Source: CAIYXB01 sp038146805 (GTDB taxonomy: Bacteria; Cyanobacteriota; Vampirovibrionia; LMEP-6097). Taken from it: 64,000 bases of DNA. The stretch is taken from contig JAYQSH010000011.1 of the NCBI GenBank assembly GCA_038146805.1, positions 124,001 to 188,000 of the forward strand, in the 5' to 3' direction. How positions within the stretch are numbered: position 1 is the first letter of the stretch; each line of letters begins with the position of its first letter. Both the position numbers and the translations under genes were made by a program. Below are positions 17,301 through 26,908 of this stretch, piece by piece. The notes beneath the pieces are model-generated. The model was not told the origin of the DNA, did not search any database, and saw only the letters and a program-made list of their open reading frames with translations.

Positions 17301-19920
17301 TACGAAGCACCTCACTAAGTTTAACTTTGTTTGTAAAAAAGATTGGGTAACAAACTGAAAGAATTGAGGCAACAAAAGCCAAAGCAAAAATTTCAAGAAA
17401 AAATTGGTTTGTTAAATTCCATTCTAAAGTCCATCCAAAAGATCTTTTGTTAATAACAAAAATCATTATAAAAGCCTGCAAAATACCGACTGGCAAAGCA
17501 AACAAAAATGCAAAAATACCCATGGTCACAGTTTGTAAAACTAAAATCGCTGAAATTTGTCTATTAGAAGTACCTGAAGCTTTTAAAATTGCAAATTCTC
17601 TAACACGTTCTAACTGTAAAGCCATAAAAGAACTTAAAATAGCAATAAAAGCAACAGCTAAGGCGATAATTTTTAGCACATTGGTAATTTGAAAAGTTCT
17701 GTCAAAAATATCTAAAGATTCATTTTTTAAGCTGATATTTGAGCGAATAAACAACAAATGTTTTTCAAATAAATCTTGCTTAAGTTTTTCTATAAACTCT
17801 TGCACCTGATTTGGATTATGTAAAAGTAAACCAATAGAATTAACCTCTTGCTTTGCAAATTCTTTTTGGAAACGTTGTTTAGACATCATGATGATGCCAT
17901 GCTCAGAGCCAAAATCTTGAAAAACGGCAACAATCTTAAAATCCTTTTTACCATATTTTGTGGTGATAGTAATTAAGTCATTAATATTTTTTTGGTATTT
18001 GTTTATAAAAGGCTCAGAAACCAATATAGAATCACTATCATTTAAAATCTCTTGCCAAAAGCCTTTACTTGTTTGGGTGAACTTCATTAATTCTAGTGCC
18101 TCTTGATTTTTTTCTATAGCTGCAACTTGGATTTTACCCACAGAAGTTTCTGTATTGAGCATAGAATAGGTCAAAAATGTTTTGATATCTTTTGTGTAAT
18201 TGTTTCTGATATTTTCTTGCAAATCTAAAGGAATAAACTCACTTGCTTGATTGGAAACCAAACGTGGAATCGAGATATAGACATCAGCTTTTAAAGATTT
18301 ATCAAGCCAATTTTCAACTGTTTTTCTAAAACTACTAACTGTAATATCCAAAGCTAACACCATTGATAACGCGATTGTTAAAGCAGTAATTGCAATTGCA
18401 GTTCTTGAGAGTTGTTTAGAAATAGATTGAATAGAAAAAGAACCAACAAAAGAAAAGAGTTTAGTGTAAATTGGTTTTAATAGAGAAACCAAAAACTTAA
18501 TAAAACTTGGAATCAAAACTGTAAATGCCAACATAAATAACAGCAAAGACAAAAAAGCTAAATTGATTTCATTAAATATAATTGGCAAAAAATCAAAGTC
18601 AATTTTGATTTGCAAAACAAAAATTGCTGCTAGTGCAAATACAATTGCCAAAAATAAATTAACCCGATTTTTCACTTGACTAAGTTTTTCAAAACCAGAT
18701 CTAGACATTGCAAGTATAGGGCTTGTTGAACTTGCATCAAAGGCAGGGAAAAAAGCCGCTAAGACACAAGTAACAAAACCAAGTCCTAAAGATTTAGCTA
18801 AGCTCCATATTGATATTGATTTCACTGATACTTCAACAGATAAATATATGTCATTAATGGTTTGTAAAACCAAAGCTACTAATTTATCGGCAACAGTATA
18901 GCCCAAAAATAAACCCAAAGAAATACCAAGAACTGCAAATATAAAAGCTTCAAAAAGTACTATTTTTATAATTTGTTCTTTGCTCACTCCAATTGTTCTT
19001 AAAACAGCAAAAACTTTTCTACGTTGTACTACCGAAAAAGATACACTATTAAAAATCAAAAAAGCGGCTACAATAATTGCCAAGAAACTCAATGCCTGCA
19101 AATTCACATTAAATGACTTAGTCATTTGTGTTAATGCTTTTTTGCCATTTTGAAAATCTTCTAAAAGATATTGAGCACCAATAAATTCTTGTAGTTGTTG
19201 CTTGGAAATACTTTGTGCTCGAAAATTTTCAAACTTATCAGCGGTAGTTGATTTGAGATCAATTCTAGTTAGGTAACCCTGCTTGTCTAAAAGTTCTTGC
19301 GCCTGAGCCAAATCAAATAAAAACAAATTATCGTATTGTTGTGAATCATCCTCAAAAAAACCTAACAAATAAACATCTTTAATTTGCGAACCAATTCTAA
19401 GTTTGATACTAGAAGACTTTGAAAGATTTAGTTTGTCAGCAGTATTTTTTGAACAAATAAAATTAATATGTTGCTTTTTAAAATCGTTACTGAAATCAAA
19501 GCCCAAATTAAAATCTCTAAATTTAGTTTCAGCAAGTGGATCAACGCCTAAGATTTTTATCAGTTCTCTATCGTTATTGCTTTGGGTTAGTGAGATTTCT
19601 TGTTCTAATGCTTGAGAATTTTTGTTTTTTATAACTGGGACAAAAGTTTCAATAACAGGTGCGATATCAGAGATGCCAAGATTATTTTTAAGTTTTTTAT
19701 AAAGAGCTTGCTCAATATCAGAATTATCTACCGCAGTGATTTTATGTGTTGCTTTACCAGTGATTCTTTGAGCAGATAAAGAAAAAGATTTTTGTGCACT
19801 ATCAATCGCGATATCAATAGCAAAGGTAACAGCAATACCAAGTGCAATACCAAGAATGACAAACAAACTTTGTAATGAATTTTTTTTCAAATAATTAAGA
19901 CTTGCTTGATAAACAATCAT
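17293..19920 (-). CDS. FtsX-like ABC transporter permease (two FtsX domains)
   Basis: The 875-residue protein has an N-terminal TM helix, a large periplasmic domain, then three TMs ('FNSVSFSVVQRRKVFAVLRT' is the typical FtsX cytoplasmic turn). A second set follows, with 'ELERVREFAILKASG'-like sequence near the end ('LQLERVREFAILKASGTS'). This duplicated layout matches single-chain permeases related to LolCE and AttF/AttG. It would work with the ATPase just upstream to extract or move a lipophilic substrate or lipoprotein. The gene starts 2 bases after the ATPase stop and overlaps the attH-like start. Confidence 0.88.
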   Translation of the reverse strand: MIVYQASLNYLKKNSLQSLFVILGIALGIAVTFAIDIAIDSAQKSFSLSAQRITGKATHKITAVDNSDIEQALYKKLKNNLGISDIAPVIETFVPVIKNKNSQALEQEISLTQSNNDRELIKILGVDPLAETKFRDFNLGFDFSNDFKKQHINFICSKNTADKLNLSKSSSIKLRIGSQIKDVYLLGFFEDDSQQYDNLFLFDLAQAQELLDKQGYLTRIDLKSTTADKFENFRAQSISKQQLQEFIGAQYLLEDFQNGKKALTQMTKSFNVNLQALSFLAIIVAAFLIFNSVSFSVVQRRKVFAVLRTIGVSKEQIIKIVLFEAFIFAVLGISLGLFLGYTVADKLVALVLQTINDIYLSVEVSVKSISIWSLAKSLGLGFVTCVLAAFFPAFDASSTSPILAMSRSGFEKLSQVKNRVNLFLAIVFALAAIFVLQIKIDFDFLPIIFNEINLAFLSLLLFMLAFTVLIPSFIKFLVSLLKPIYTKLFSFVGSFSIQSISKQLSRTAIAITALTIALSMVLALDITVSSFRKTVENWLDKSLKADVYISIPRLVSNQASEFIPLDLQENIRNNYTKDIKTFLTYSMLNTETSVGKIQVAAIEKNQEALELMKFTQTSKGFWQEILNDSDSILVSEPFINKYQKNINDLITITTKYGKKDFKIVAVFQDFGSEHGIIMMSKQRFQKEFAKQEVNSIGLLLHNPNQVQEFIEKLKQDLFEKHLLFIRSNISLKNESLDIFDRTFQITNVLKIIALAVAFIAILSSFMALQLERVREFAILKASGTSNRQISAILVLQTVTMGIFAFLFALPVGILQAFIMIFVINKRSFGWTLEWNLTNQFFLEIFALAFVASILSVCYPIFFTNKVKLSEVLRND

Positions 19921-19922
19921 TA

Positions 19923-20591
19923 TTAAAGTTTAGTAAGTCCTTTATTTTCAATTTTAAAAACATTATCAGCAATATTTAGAAGCTTTTCATCATGAGTTGC
20001 AATCATTAATGTTGCTTTTGTTTCTTGCACTAAATTTTCAATTAAAGAAATTATTGTTTGTGCGGTTTCTGTATCTAAATTACCAGTAGGCTCATCTGCA
20101 ATTATAAGTTTGGGTTTATGTGCAAGTGCGCGCACAATTGCGACTCTTTGTTGTTGCCCACCAGAGAGAGTCTCTGGCATTGAATCTAATCTATCAAGCA
20201 GACCAACTTTATCTAGTAATGAAAAAACATAGTCTTGATTTTCACGATTATTAATTTCATTAAGCTCGAGTGCAAGCAAAATATTTTCTCTAACAGAAAG
20301 AGTTGGCAATAAATTAAAAAACTGGAAAATAAAACCTATATGTTTTCTGCGATAGAGAGTTTTTAGCTGATCGTTATACTGACAAATATCTTCATTGGCA
20401 AATAAAATCTCACCTGCATTAGGACTATCAAGCCCACTAATCAAATTTAAAAAAGTAGATTTACCAGAACCACTAGAACCTAAAAAAATGTTTTTTGTTT
20501 CTGGAGCAAAATTAATGTTCAGGTCTTGGAATATAAGAATATCCCTTGTTGCTTCTTGATATTTTTTAAAAAGTCCTTTAATTTCAAGCAT
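19923..20591 (-). CDS. LolD/MacB-type ABC transporter ATP-binding protein
   Basis: This 222-residue ATPase has Walker A 'GSSGSGKST' (about 38-46), a Q-loop ('FQFFNLLPTLSVREN'), signature 'LSGGQQQRVAIVRAL', Walker B 'LIIADEPTG' and the H-loop 'IATHDE'. The 'PTGNLDTETAQ' stretch is typical of the LolD/MacB/FtsE branch paired with FtsX-fold permeases. It is the first gene of a four-gene minus-strand operon (ATPase, permease, AttH-like lipoprotein, FAD oxidoreductase). Its start is divergent from the giant coiled-coil gene. Confidence 0.92.
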   Translation of the reverse strand: MLEIKGLFKKYQEATRDILIFQDLNINFAPETKNIFLGSSGSGKSTFLNLISGLDSPNAGEILFANEDICQYNDQLKTLYRRKHIGFIFQFFNLLPTLSVRENILLALELNEINNRENQDYVFSLLDKVGLLDRLDSMPETLSGGQQQRVAIVRALAHKPKLIIADEPTGNLDTETAQTIISLIENLVQETKATLMIATHDEKLLNIADNVFKIENKGLTKL

Positions 20592-20600
20592 CTTTTTTTC

Positions 20601-20727
20601 AGCTTAACACAGCAAAAAAAACTTAAAAATATTTAAGATAAAACTAGCTAAAAACCATGAGTTTTTAACCTGAGCTTAACAAAAATAACCACTAATTATA
20701 AAAGACTACTGGGGGGTAGGAGAAAAA
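20601..20727 (+). promoter_or_regulatory. Promoter region of the first giant paralogue (duplicated at 29687-29812)
   Basis: Two direct copies of AGCTTAACA lie at 20601-20609 and 20673-20681. Between them is the palindrome CTTAAAAATATTTAAG. TTAACA (20676-20681) and TATAAA (20697-20702), 15 bases apart, are a plausible though short-spaced -35/-10 pair. A strong Shine-Dalgarno (AGGAG) lies 6 bases before the ATG. The same arrangement precedes the second paralogue, so the two genes are probably co-regulated. Confidence 0.5.
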
Positions 20728-21373
20728 ATGACAAATTCTGTTGATGCTAGTGGTTCACAACCAAAAGGACTAGAGCAACAAAGAAAAAAAACTGCAGAAG
20801 AAGCTAAAGCTGCAGAAGAAGCTAAAGCTAAAGAAGCAGAAAGCTTAGAAGCAAGCAGTGGTTCTACAAAGCCTGAAACTGCTCCAGAAAGTACTAATGA
20901 GAGCCGAGCACAAGCTGCAGCTCAAAGAGAGCAAAACACCTCTGGCTCAGGACAAAACCAAGAAACACTTTTAACACAAATCGTAAGAGGCTATAAGCCA
21001 GAAACTGAACCCCAAACACAAGCAACGGCACTTTTAACTCATTTAAAAAAACAAACTAGCGAAGATACAACTAATGATGTTTACAGTGATTACAATGAAG
21101 GCGGTTCAAGTGAAAGCACTCAAAGAGCAAACCCTGCTCTGCAATTAGTTCAAACACAACAAAACTATAGACAAAATTCAACACAAGCTCAACAAGCAGT
21201 ACGACAATTAAGCAATGAACAAAAACAAAAAATTATAGACCTAAGTGAAGCACTCATTAGGCTTGGTAAACCTGAAGAAGTTACACAAGCTTTGAAAGAT
21301 CTAATTCTACAGCCACAAAATGCTCAAGAAATTTTGAGTGGTTTAGAAGAAACAAAAAATCAAGCTGATATAG
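20601..21373 (+). repeat. Long direct repeat, copy A (promoter plus N-terminal coding region)
   Basis: Near-identical to 29687-30441. It covers the whole promoter region, the Shine-Dalgarno and about the first 210 codons, with scattered substitutions and a 15-base in-frame indel in the Ala/Glu/Lys-rich stretch. Similarity stops sharply after 'NQADI', where the two proteins diverge. Confidence 0.9.
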
Positions 21374-24300
21374 AAGCGTTTGAAGTACAAGCTCAAAATC
21401 TAAGACACAATGTAACTGAAGAAATAAAAAATTTGGCTAGAGAGTCTAGAGATATAATCCAGGCGCGTAATATCCTTCTTCAAGCAAATTCTCAAACCAA
21501 GTATCCTTCACAAGAAGAAAAAGATCTTTATCTAAAAGCAACAGAGGCGATGCTTTCTGGACAAGAACAACTAACTGATATTATTTTAGGAAATTTAATG
21601 CTAGGTAATATAGAAGAAGCTCAAAGAGCTTATCAAGAAAACTTAGAAACTCTTAGCCCGGAGCAGAGACTTGCAAAAATGCAAACTTTGCATACCGCAA
21701 AGATTACTGAAAATGCACGAACAGTAGAAACAGCTCTTGAACTTGAGCAAGAACAGTTTAAAAAAAGAATGACCTCTGTCAGAGATACATTTCAACATAT
21801 GGATAACTGTTTAGGTCAACGATCAAATCAACAACATGAAATTGGTCCTGATCCTTTTAGACCTTCATTAATGAATAATAATTCGACAGGGAAAAGAGGG
21901 TTACAAGATTTACTAAAAGCTGCTCAAGAAAGCACTGAAGATAAACCATTAGACGTATATGAGTTTGTAAACCAAAGCTTTAGATCACCTGATCTACAAT
22001 TACAAATAGAAACGCCTTCTTTAAGCTCAGCTTTAAGCCAAAGAGCAGAACTAAAAGATATTCAGCTAGAAGCAACCCAACTTGCACAAGCTGGAAATAT
22101 AGAAATGGCAGCAGCTTTACTTAATGGTGATATAAGCATTACCGATATTGAAACAGCGAAGCTGCAACAAAGCAATCCATACGCAGCAAGATTAACTGCT
22201 CCAGACGGTTCTGAAGTGAGTGATGAGGACATGATCACTCTAGAAAGAGAACAATTAGAAAAACTTATAAATCAAAACCGTATGGCAATGGCGCAGCTTG
22301 AAAACCAACGAAATAGCTTATTTAGTAGACTTGAAGAAAATCCACTCGGTGAAGATAAACCTGCTCAACTTGAACATCATGCTTTACTCAGTGCTCAACA
22401 AAAACAACTTGAAAGACAAACACAAAGATTATTTCAAACTCACGATAGAGTAACCAAACTTGTTAATGAAGGAAATTATGCTGGTGCCAGAGATATTCTT
22501 GAAGGAAGAACAAGTGTACTTGCTGAAAGACAAGAAGCTGAAAACTTACAGTCCGCTGCTCAATTAGCTGATAGACATTTTACCAGAACTGCCGCAGAAG
22601 AAGAAAAGTATCAAGAGACTCAAAAAGTACTAAAAGCTCTTCAACAAGAACAAGAAGATCAATCACATTTAGAAAACGGAACTAGAAGAAATCTAAGCCA
22701 AACTTATAAAGATCTTAGAGAAAACAGCGGTTGGGTAGCTCGCTGGGGCGGTCTTACAGAACAATTACAAAATCAAAGGGATCTAGAAAGAGGAAGATTA
22801 GATCAATTTGAAAGACAAAGAGAACAAGTTGATCGACTTAAAGATACTGCCCGCTCATTAATTGCACAGGGTAAATACGATGAAGCAACTGATTTATTAG
22901 CAAAAACTATCGACTTTTCTTCAGAAAGTTTTCAAAATGCCAATACGGCAATGATTAAAAGCTATCAAGCAATCAATGAGGAGATAGAAAAGTTTGATCA
23001 AAAATTTAAAGATGAAGCTCTAACCGTTATAAAGCATGTAGCAATTGGTACTGTTGCTGTTGGTGTCACACTTGCACTTGCACCAGCAACAGGTGGGTTA
23101 AGTTTAGCTGCTGCTGGAACTATGATTGGTGGTGGTACTTTAGCTGGCGCAGGAGTTGGACTTTTTATTGACGTGGTTGATGATGCAGTTGTTGATACTA
23201 AAGTTTTTGGAGATACTCTGGCTGAAGGTTTTGGATATAACGAAGAAGATGGTTATTGGGGAATTGCTAAAGAGTTTGGTGGTAAACAATATAGAAATGT
23301 TCAAAGCGCATTTACTGCTTCACTTACTTTCACGGGAGCAACATCCTTAAGTAGACCTCTTATAGCAAGAGGATTTAGTGCATATAAATCTACTGGTTTA
23401 TCTACGTTAATTACAGCGCCTGCAACAAGCAGTGTAAATTTAGGTTTTGATAAAATCGCCGCTGAAGCTGAATATCTTGATATGTCTGAAGAGCAAAGGG
23501 CTGCTTATAGTAGTAAAGCAAAATTCTTAGAATCAAGGGGTTTAGGCCCAGGATCAATGTTCCAAAGAGTCGCTGTTGATACTGGAACAGAAGTTTTAGC
23601 TTCTCTAGTTGGAGTAAAAATAGATAGATTTTTTTCGAAAATAAAAGGTGTTCAAGGTCAAGCGAGAGAACAAGCAGCTGCTCAATTAAAAAAAGAACTT
23701 TTAATAGATTTTACCAGAAACGGAGTTGAAGGTGCTTCAGATATTGCTTTTGGTTTAATTGCAGAATACATGACAAATCCAGAAGGCATCACTTCACAAG
23801 GTCTTGCACAAAATATAGTTCAAGCCTTAGTTGGTAGAAAAATTGGTGACTTTACAGCACAATCATTTGAAAGTAGAAGATCAATGCCAAATTTATCGGG
23901 TGTTAGAGAATCAAATAGTTTACCTGATGGTGTTCAAGCACAAACAACTGTTAGATATGGTAATGACGGCAAACCAATCAGCCAAGACAGTGTTGCAAGA
24001 CCAGAATTAATTGCAAGAGCACGTTCAGGTGATAGTGATGCACGAGCAATCTTAAGAGAAGAAGCTCAAGGACATTTACAAGAGATACCTCTTGACCCAT
24101 TGAAAAACCGTGATGGCACTCTAAGAGAAACTCCTATGTCAAAAGATGCTTATATGGCTCTTCGTGCGCAACGTGAACTTGCGATGCAAGTCAAAGGCAA
24201 AGCTCTACAAGCACAAGCAGAAGGCTCAAGTGTTGGTGCTACAAAACAAAAAACAAAAGATGCTCTCAGAGTAATGAATGATTCAATAAGAGCTGGTAAC

Positions 24301-26202
24301 TATGAGAAAGCAATGAGAATTGCACAAGAGAATGGTATTGATGCAAAATATAGAGAACAATATGATAGTGACTATAACCACAATATAAACCCTGACCGTA
24401 GTCATCTAGAACAAACTAGTTTTTCTACAAACAAGACTAAAGAAACTGAAACATCTAGAAGCATAGATGCTGAAGCTACAGAACAAAAAAGACAAGAGGC
24501 TTTAAGTGAGTTACTTGGTCAAGTCCAAAGACTAATTCAAGACAAACAAACTAGGGTACGCAATTCAGATGAGTTAACCAATGCTGATATTGCAAAACAA
24601 ATAAATTCCATCATTCAAGATGTTAAACCTAGCGACATCGATACTTTAATACAAAGAACTGAAGCACTAGGAGTAGATCCTGCTTTAGCAAGAGAAGCAC
24701 TTAGCCAAATGAGTCAATTTGGTAATTTAAGAAGCTTGAATAATCTTGTTGATCAATTAGGAACTTTAAAAGAACAAGGCTATAGAATGATTACAGATAG
24801 TAGAGGTTCGCTTGGAGATGTTATAGCTTATCTTGGCAAAAAAGGTAATTTTAAAGTTAATGGCGATAGTAGTGCTGGTAATATTTTCCCAACAACAACA
24901 AGACTTTCAACACTACTTGATATAAATCCAAAAACATTAGCTAACGGCAACCCTCCTACAAATAAAGTAGCTATTGTCTTAGATGAAATTACTTTAAATT
25001 CAATTAGTTCTAATCCAAAAGTGCAAGCTCATTTAAAGGCTGTTCAAGAACAAGGTCTAGAAATAAAATTTGTTCACCCTAGAGGATGGAATGATGGTAT
25101 TAATCCATTTACAACCAACGCTAATATGCAAACAAGGCTTAATGAAATTAGTACAAGAGCACAAGCATTAATGGAGTCTGATAACCTGAGTAGCACTGAG
25201 GCAATTACAAGAGCTTTAGATGAAAATGTTGAAACTGAAATAGCAAGATTAGGTTTATCAGATAATTTACAAATTGTTGGTAATACAGCAAGAGAAAGTA
25301 CAAAATCAACCAACGAAGATCTTGCAGAAGGCCTTAATGGCAAAAGTGTGTCAGAGGAAGAAATTCAAGGAACCATTGAAAGAGCATATAATACTGAGGA
25401 TCGAGAAGCAATTAGAGAAATCATTGCTAGAGACTTACAAGTAATGTCAACTAGGGAAATTGCTGAAACAACTCAAATGCAACATCAAAAAATTATGGAG
25501 CTTGCAAGATCAAGAGGCATAGATCCTGAAAATATTTATTTCTACAATGCACACAATGAAGCAAAAAGTGATTCAATAATGATACAAATATACCAACAGG
25601 CAAATGGAATTAATCCATCTCAAATAATTAATAGACCAAGCCAACTACCTGATGATCCAAATTCAATGGTTGTGATGGTTGATGACGTAAGTATTTCTGG
25701 TCAGACTCAAGTACAACTACATGCTCAGTTGAGAGCCGGTAACAATTATCAAGGAGAAATAGTAATGGCACCAACAATAGCAACGACAGGTGCAACTAGA
25801 AACTTGATGGAAAGAAGCCAAATTGATCCAAATGTAAGAGATGAAGCTCTTTTGAATTTTAGACAGGCACCTTATTCTGAAGAAGCCTCAAGAGTTATTC
25901 AACAAGATGAAGACCCTAAGTTACACTTGATTTCTGGCTACGAATACACCCCCCTTCGAGAAACTGAGTATTTTCAATCCCTACCAGAAGCAGATCAAGA
26001 TAGATTAGTAAACATAATGCAATATACGGGAAGAGGGCATAATGGAGATAGTACTAGTATTATTATGCCTTGGATGGCACCAAATAATAATAATGGTTTA
26101 GTACAAAAAGGATTTGCAAAAATGGTAACCTTGAATGGTAACGGTGCAAAAAGTGTCACAAAATCTGAACAAAACAAAAAACGAAGAAAGGAAGGAAACT
26201 AA
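20728..26202 (+). CDS. Giant coiled-coil effector-like protein with C-terminal phosphoribosyltransferase-like domain
   Basis: The protein has 1824 residues and no recognised full-length relative. It has an Ala/Glu/Lys/Gln-rich N-terminus without signal peptide, shared with the gene at 29813, then long coiled coils. These are broken by recurring G-N/K-x-x-x-A helical motifs (about residues 291, 454, 582, 713, 1188). A Gly/Ala-rich hydrophobic segment (about 770-820, 'VAIGTVAVGVTLALAPATGG') could insert in a membrane. A junction shared with the second paralogue ends in 'LEQTSFS' (about 1233). The unique C-terminal ~590 residues include 'VVMVDDVSISGQT' (Asp1652-Asp1653), which fits the PRPP-binding loop of phosphoribosyltransferases. 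Toxin/effector function is inference from this modular layout and from the tightly linked downstream gene. Confidence 0.75.
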   Translation: MTNSVDASGSQPKGLEQQRKKTAEEAKAAEEAKAKEAESLEASSGSTKPETAPESTNESRAQAAAQREQNTSGSGQNQETLLTQIVRGYKPETEPQTQATALLTHLKKQTSEDTTNDVYSDYNEGGSSESTQRANPALQLVQTQQNYRQNSTQAQQAVRQLSNEQKQKIIDLSEALIRLGKPEEVTQALKDLILQPQNAQEILSGLEETKNQADIEAFEVQAQNLRHNVTEEIKNLARESRDIIQARNILLQANSQTKYPSQEEKDLYLKATEAMLSGQEQLTDIILGNLMLGNIEEAQRAYQENLETLSPEQRLAKMQTLHTAKITENARTVETALELEQEQFKKRMTSVRDTFQHMDNCLGQRSNQQHEIGPDPFRPSLMNNNSTGKRGLQDLLKAAQESTEDKPLDVYEFVNQSFRSPDLQLQIETPSLSSALSQRAELKDIQLEATQLAQAGNIEMAAALLNGDISITDIETAKLQQSNPYAARLTAPDGSEVSDEDMITLEREQLEKLINQNRMAMAQLENQRNSLFSRLEENPLGEDKPAQLEHHALLSAQQKQLERQTQRLFQTHDRVTKLVNEGNYAGARDILEGRTSVLAERQEAENLQSAAQLADRHFTRTAAEEEKYQETQKVLKALQQEQEDQSHLENGTRRNLSQTYKDLRENSGWVARWGGLTEQLQNQRDLERGRLDQFERQREQVDRLKDTARSLIAQGKYDEATDLLAKTIDFSSESFQNANTAMIKSYQAINEEIEKFDQKFKDEALTVIKHVAIGTVAVGVTLALAPATGGLSLAAAGTMIGGGTLAGAGVGLFIDVVDDAVVDTKVFGDTLAEGFGYNEEDGYWGIAKEFGGKQYRNVQSAFTASLTFTGATSLSRPLIARGFSAYKSTGLSTLITAPATSSVNLGFDKIAAEAEYLDMSEEQRAAYSSKAKFLESRGLGPGSMFQRVAVDTGTEVLASLVGVKIDRFFSKIKGVQGQAREQAAAQLKKELLIDFTRNGVEGASDIAFGLIAEYMTNPEGITSQGLAQNIVQALVGRKIGDFTAQSFESRRSMPNLSGVRESNSLPDGVQAQTTVRYGNDGKPISQDSVARPELIARARSGDSDARAILREEAQGHLQEIPLDPLKNRDGTLRETPMSKDAYMALRAQRELAMQVKGKALQAQAEGSSVGATKQKTKDALRVMNDSIRAGNYEKAMRIAQENGIDAKYREQYDSDYNHNINPDRSHLEQTSFSTNKTKETETSRSIDAEATEQKRQEALSELLGQVQRLIQDKQTRVRNSDELTNADIAKQINSIIQDVKPSDIDTLIQRTEALGVDPALAREALSQMSQFGNLRSLNNLVDQLGTLKEQGYRMITDSRGSLGDVIAYLGKKGNFKVNGDSSAGNIFPTTTRLSTLLDINPKTLANGNPPTNKVAIVLDEITLNSISSNPKVQAHLKAVQEQGLEIKFVHPRGWNDGINPFTTNANMQTRLNEISTRAQALMESDNLSSTEAITRALDENVETEIARLGLSDNLQIVGNTARESTKSTNEDLAEGLNGKSVSEEEIQGTIERAYNTEDREAIREIIARDLQVMSTREIAETTQMQHQKIMELARSRGIDPENIYFYNAHNEAKSDSIMIQIYQQANGINPSQIINRPSQLPDDPNSMVVMVDDVSISGQTQVQLHAQLRAGNNYQGEIVMAPTIATTGATRNLMERSQIDPNVRDEALLNFRQAPYSEEASRVIQQDEDPKLHLISGYEYTPLRETEYFQSLPEADQDRLVNIMQYTGRGHNGDSTSIIMPWMAPNNNNGLVQKGFAKMVTLNGNGAKSVTKSEQNKKRRKEGN

Positions 26203-26203
26203 A

Positions 26204-26878
26204 ATGTCAAGATTGATTACAGCTAATCAAAATCTTTATACAAGATTTTATGCAGATTCTTCTCCCGCTGAAAGTACTATTAAAAAAGCAGATGAGATTA
26301 AAAATCCACCTCAATTAATACAAGCTCTCAAATCAACTGTAGAAGCTGCTTCTGACTCTGCAGAATTAACTGATTTTTTTAGTAGAGCAACTGGCGGTGA
26401 TAGAGGTTTTATTAAGGTCAGTAATATTGAATATGCTTTAGGAGAATATAAAGTCCTTGTAGCTGTTTCAGAACTCGCTGATAATCTAGAAGAAAATTTA
26501 AAAACTGCAAATTCTTTAGGATTACAATCTGCACCTATTCTTATTGAAAAAATTTCTAGCAAAAATCCTAATTTAAAAGTGGTTGTTAGTTACGAACCAG
26601 GATTAGCAGGTGATGTTACTCAGTATGATACTTTTGCTCGTGCAGATCTGGCTGGCAAACTTGATCCTCAAGCAAAAAGAATTTTCTTAAAAGAAGTTGA
26701 AGCTTTACATGATGCGGGCTACATAAATCCAGCCATACTGGATGATAGAATTTCATTAAAGATAAACCCTCAATCTGGCTTAATATTCGCTAGTAATTGG
26801 GAAAGTCTTGAGGGTTCTAACCCAGAAGCTAAAGAAGAATACTTAGAATCTGTAAAACAAGCATTGCAAATACAATAA
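26204..26878 (+). CDS. Small kinase-like protein, candidate immunity/partner of the upstream giant protein
   Basis: The 224-residue protein starts 1 base after the stop of the giant gene, with AAGGAAGG as ribosome site lying inside that gene's end. Such coupling implies a functional pair. The last ~60 residues, 'LHDAGYINPAILDDRISLKI' (from Leu168) then 'NPQSGLIFASNWESLEG', echo the catalytic-loop-to-DFG stretch of bacterial protein kinases. The HxD catalytic Asp and the DFG Asp are absent. 'VVVSYEPG' earlier resembles the hinge. If the resemblance is real this is a pseudokinase-like binding protein. No signal peptide or TM is present. Immunity or chaperone role is inferred from position only. 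Confidence 0.6.
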   Translation: MSRLITANQNLYTRFYADSSPAESTIKKADEIKNPPQLIQALKSTVEAASDSAELTDFFSRATGGDRGFIKVSNIEYALGEYKVLVAVSELADNLEENLKTANSLGLQSAPILIEKISSKNPNLKVVVSYEPGLAGDVTQYDTFARADLAGKLDPQAKRIFLKEVEALHDAGYINPAILDDRISLKINPQSGLIFASNWESLEGSNPEAKEEYLESVKQALQIQ

Positions 26879-26908
26879 ATTCAAGATAATGATGTATAAT
26901 GTATTTAC

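Noticed and set aside
17301..17396. Longer start for the AttH-like gene
   Set aside because: Lies inside the permease and would bury the clear lipoprotein signal that begins at 17300.
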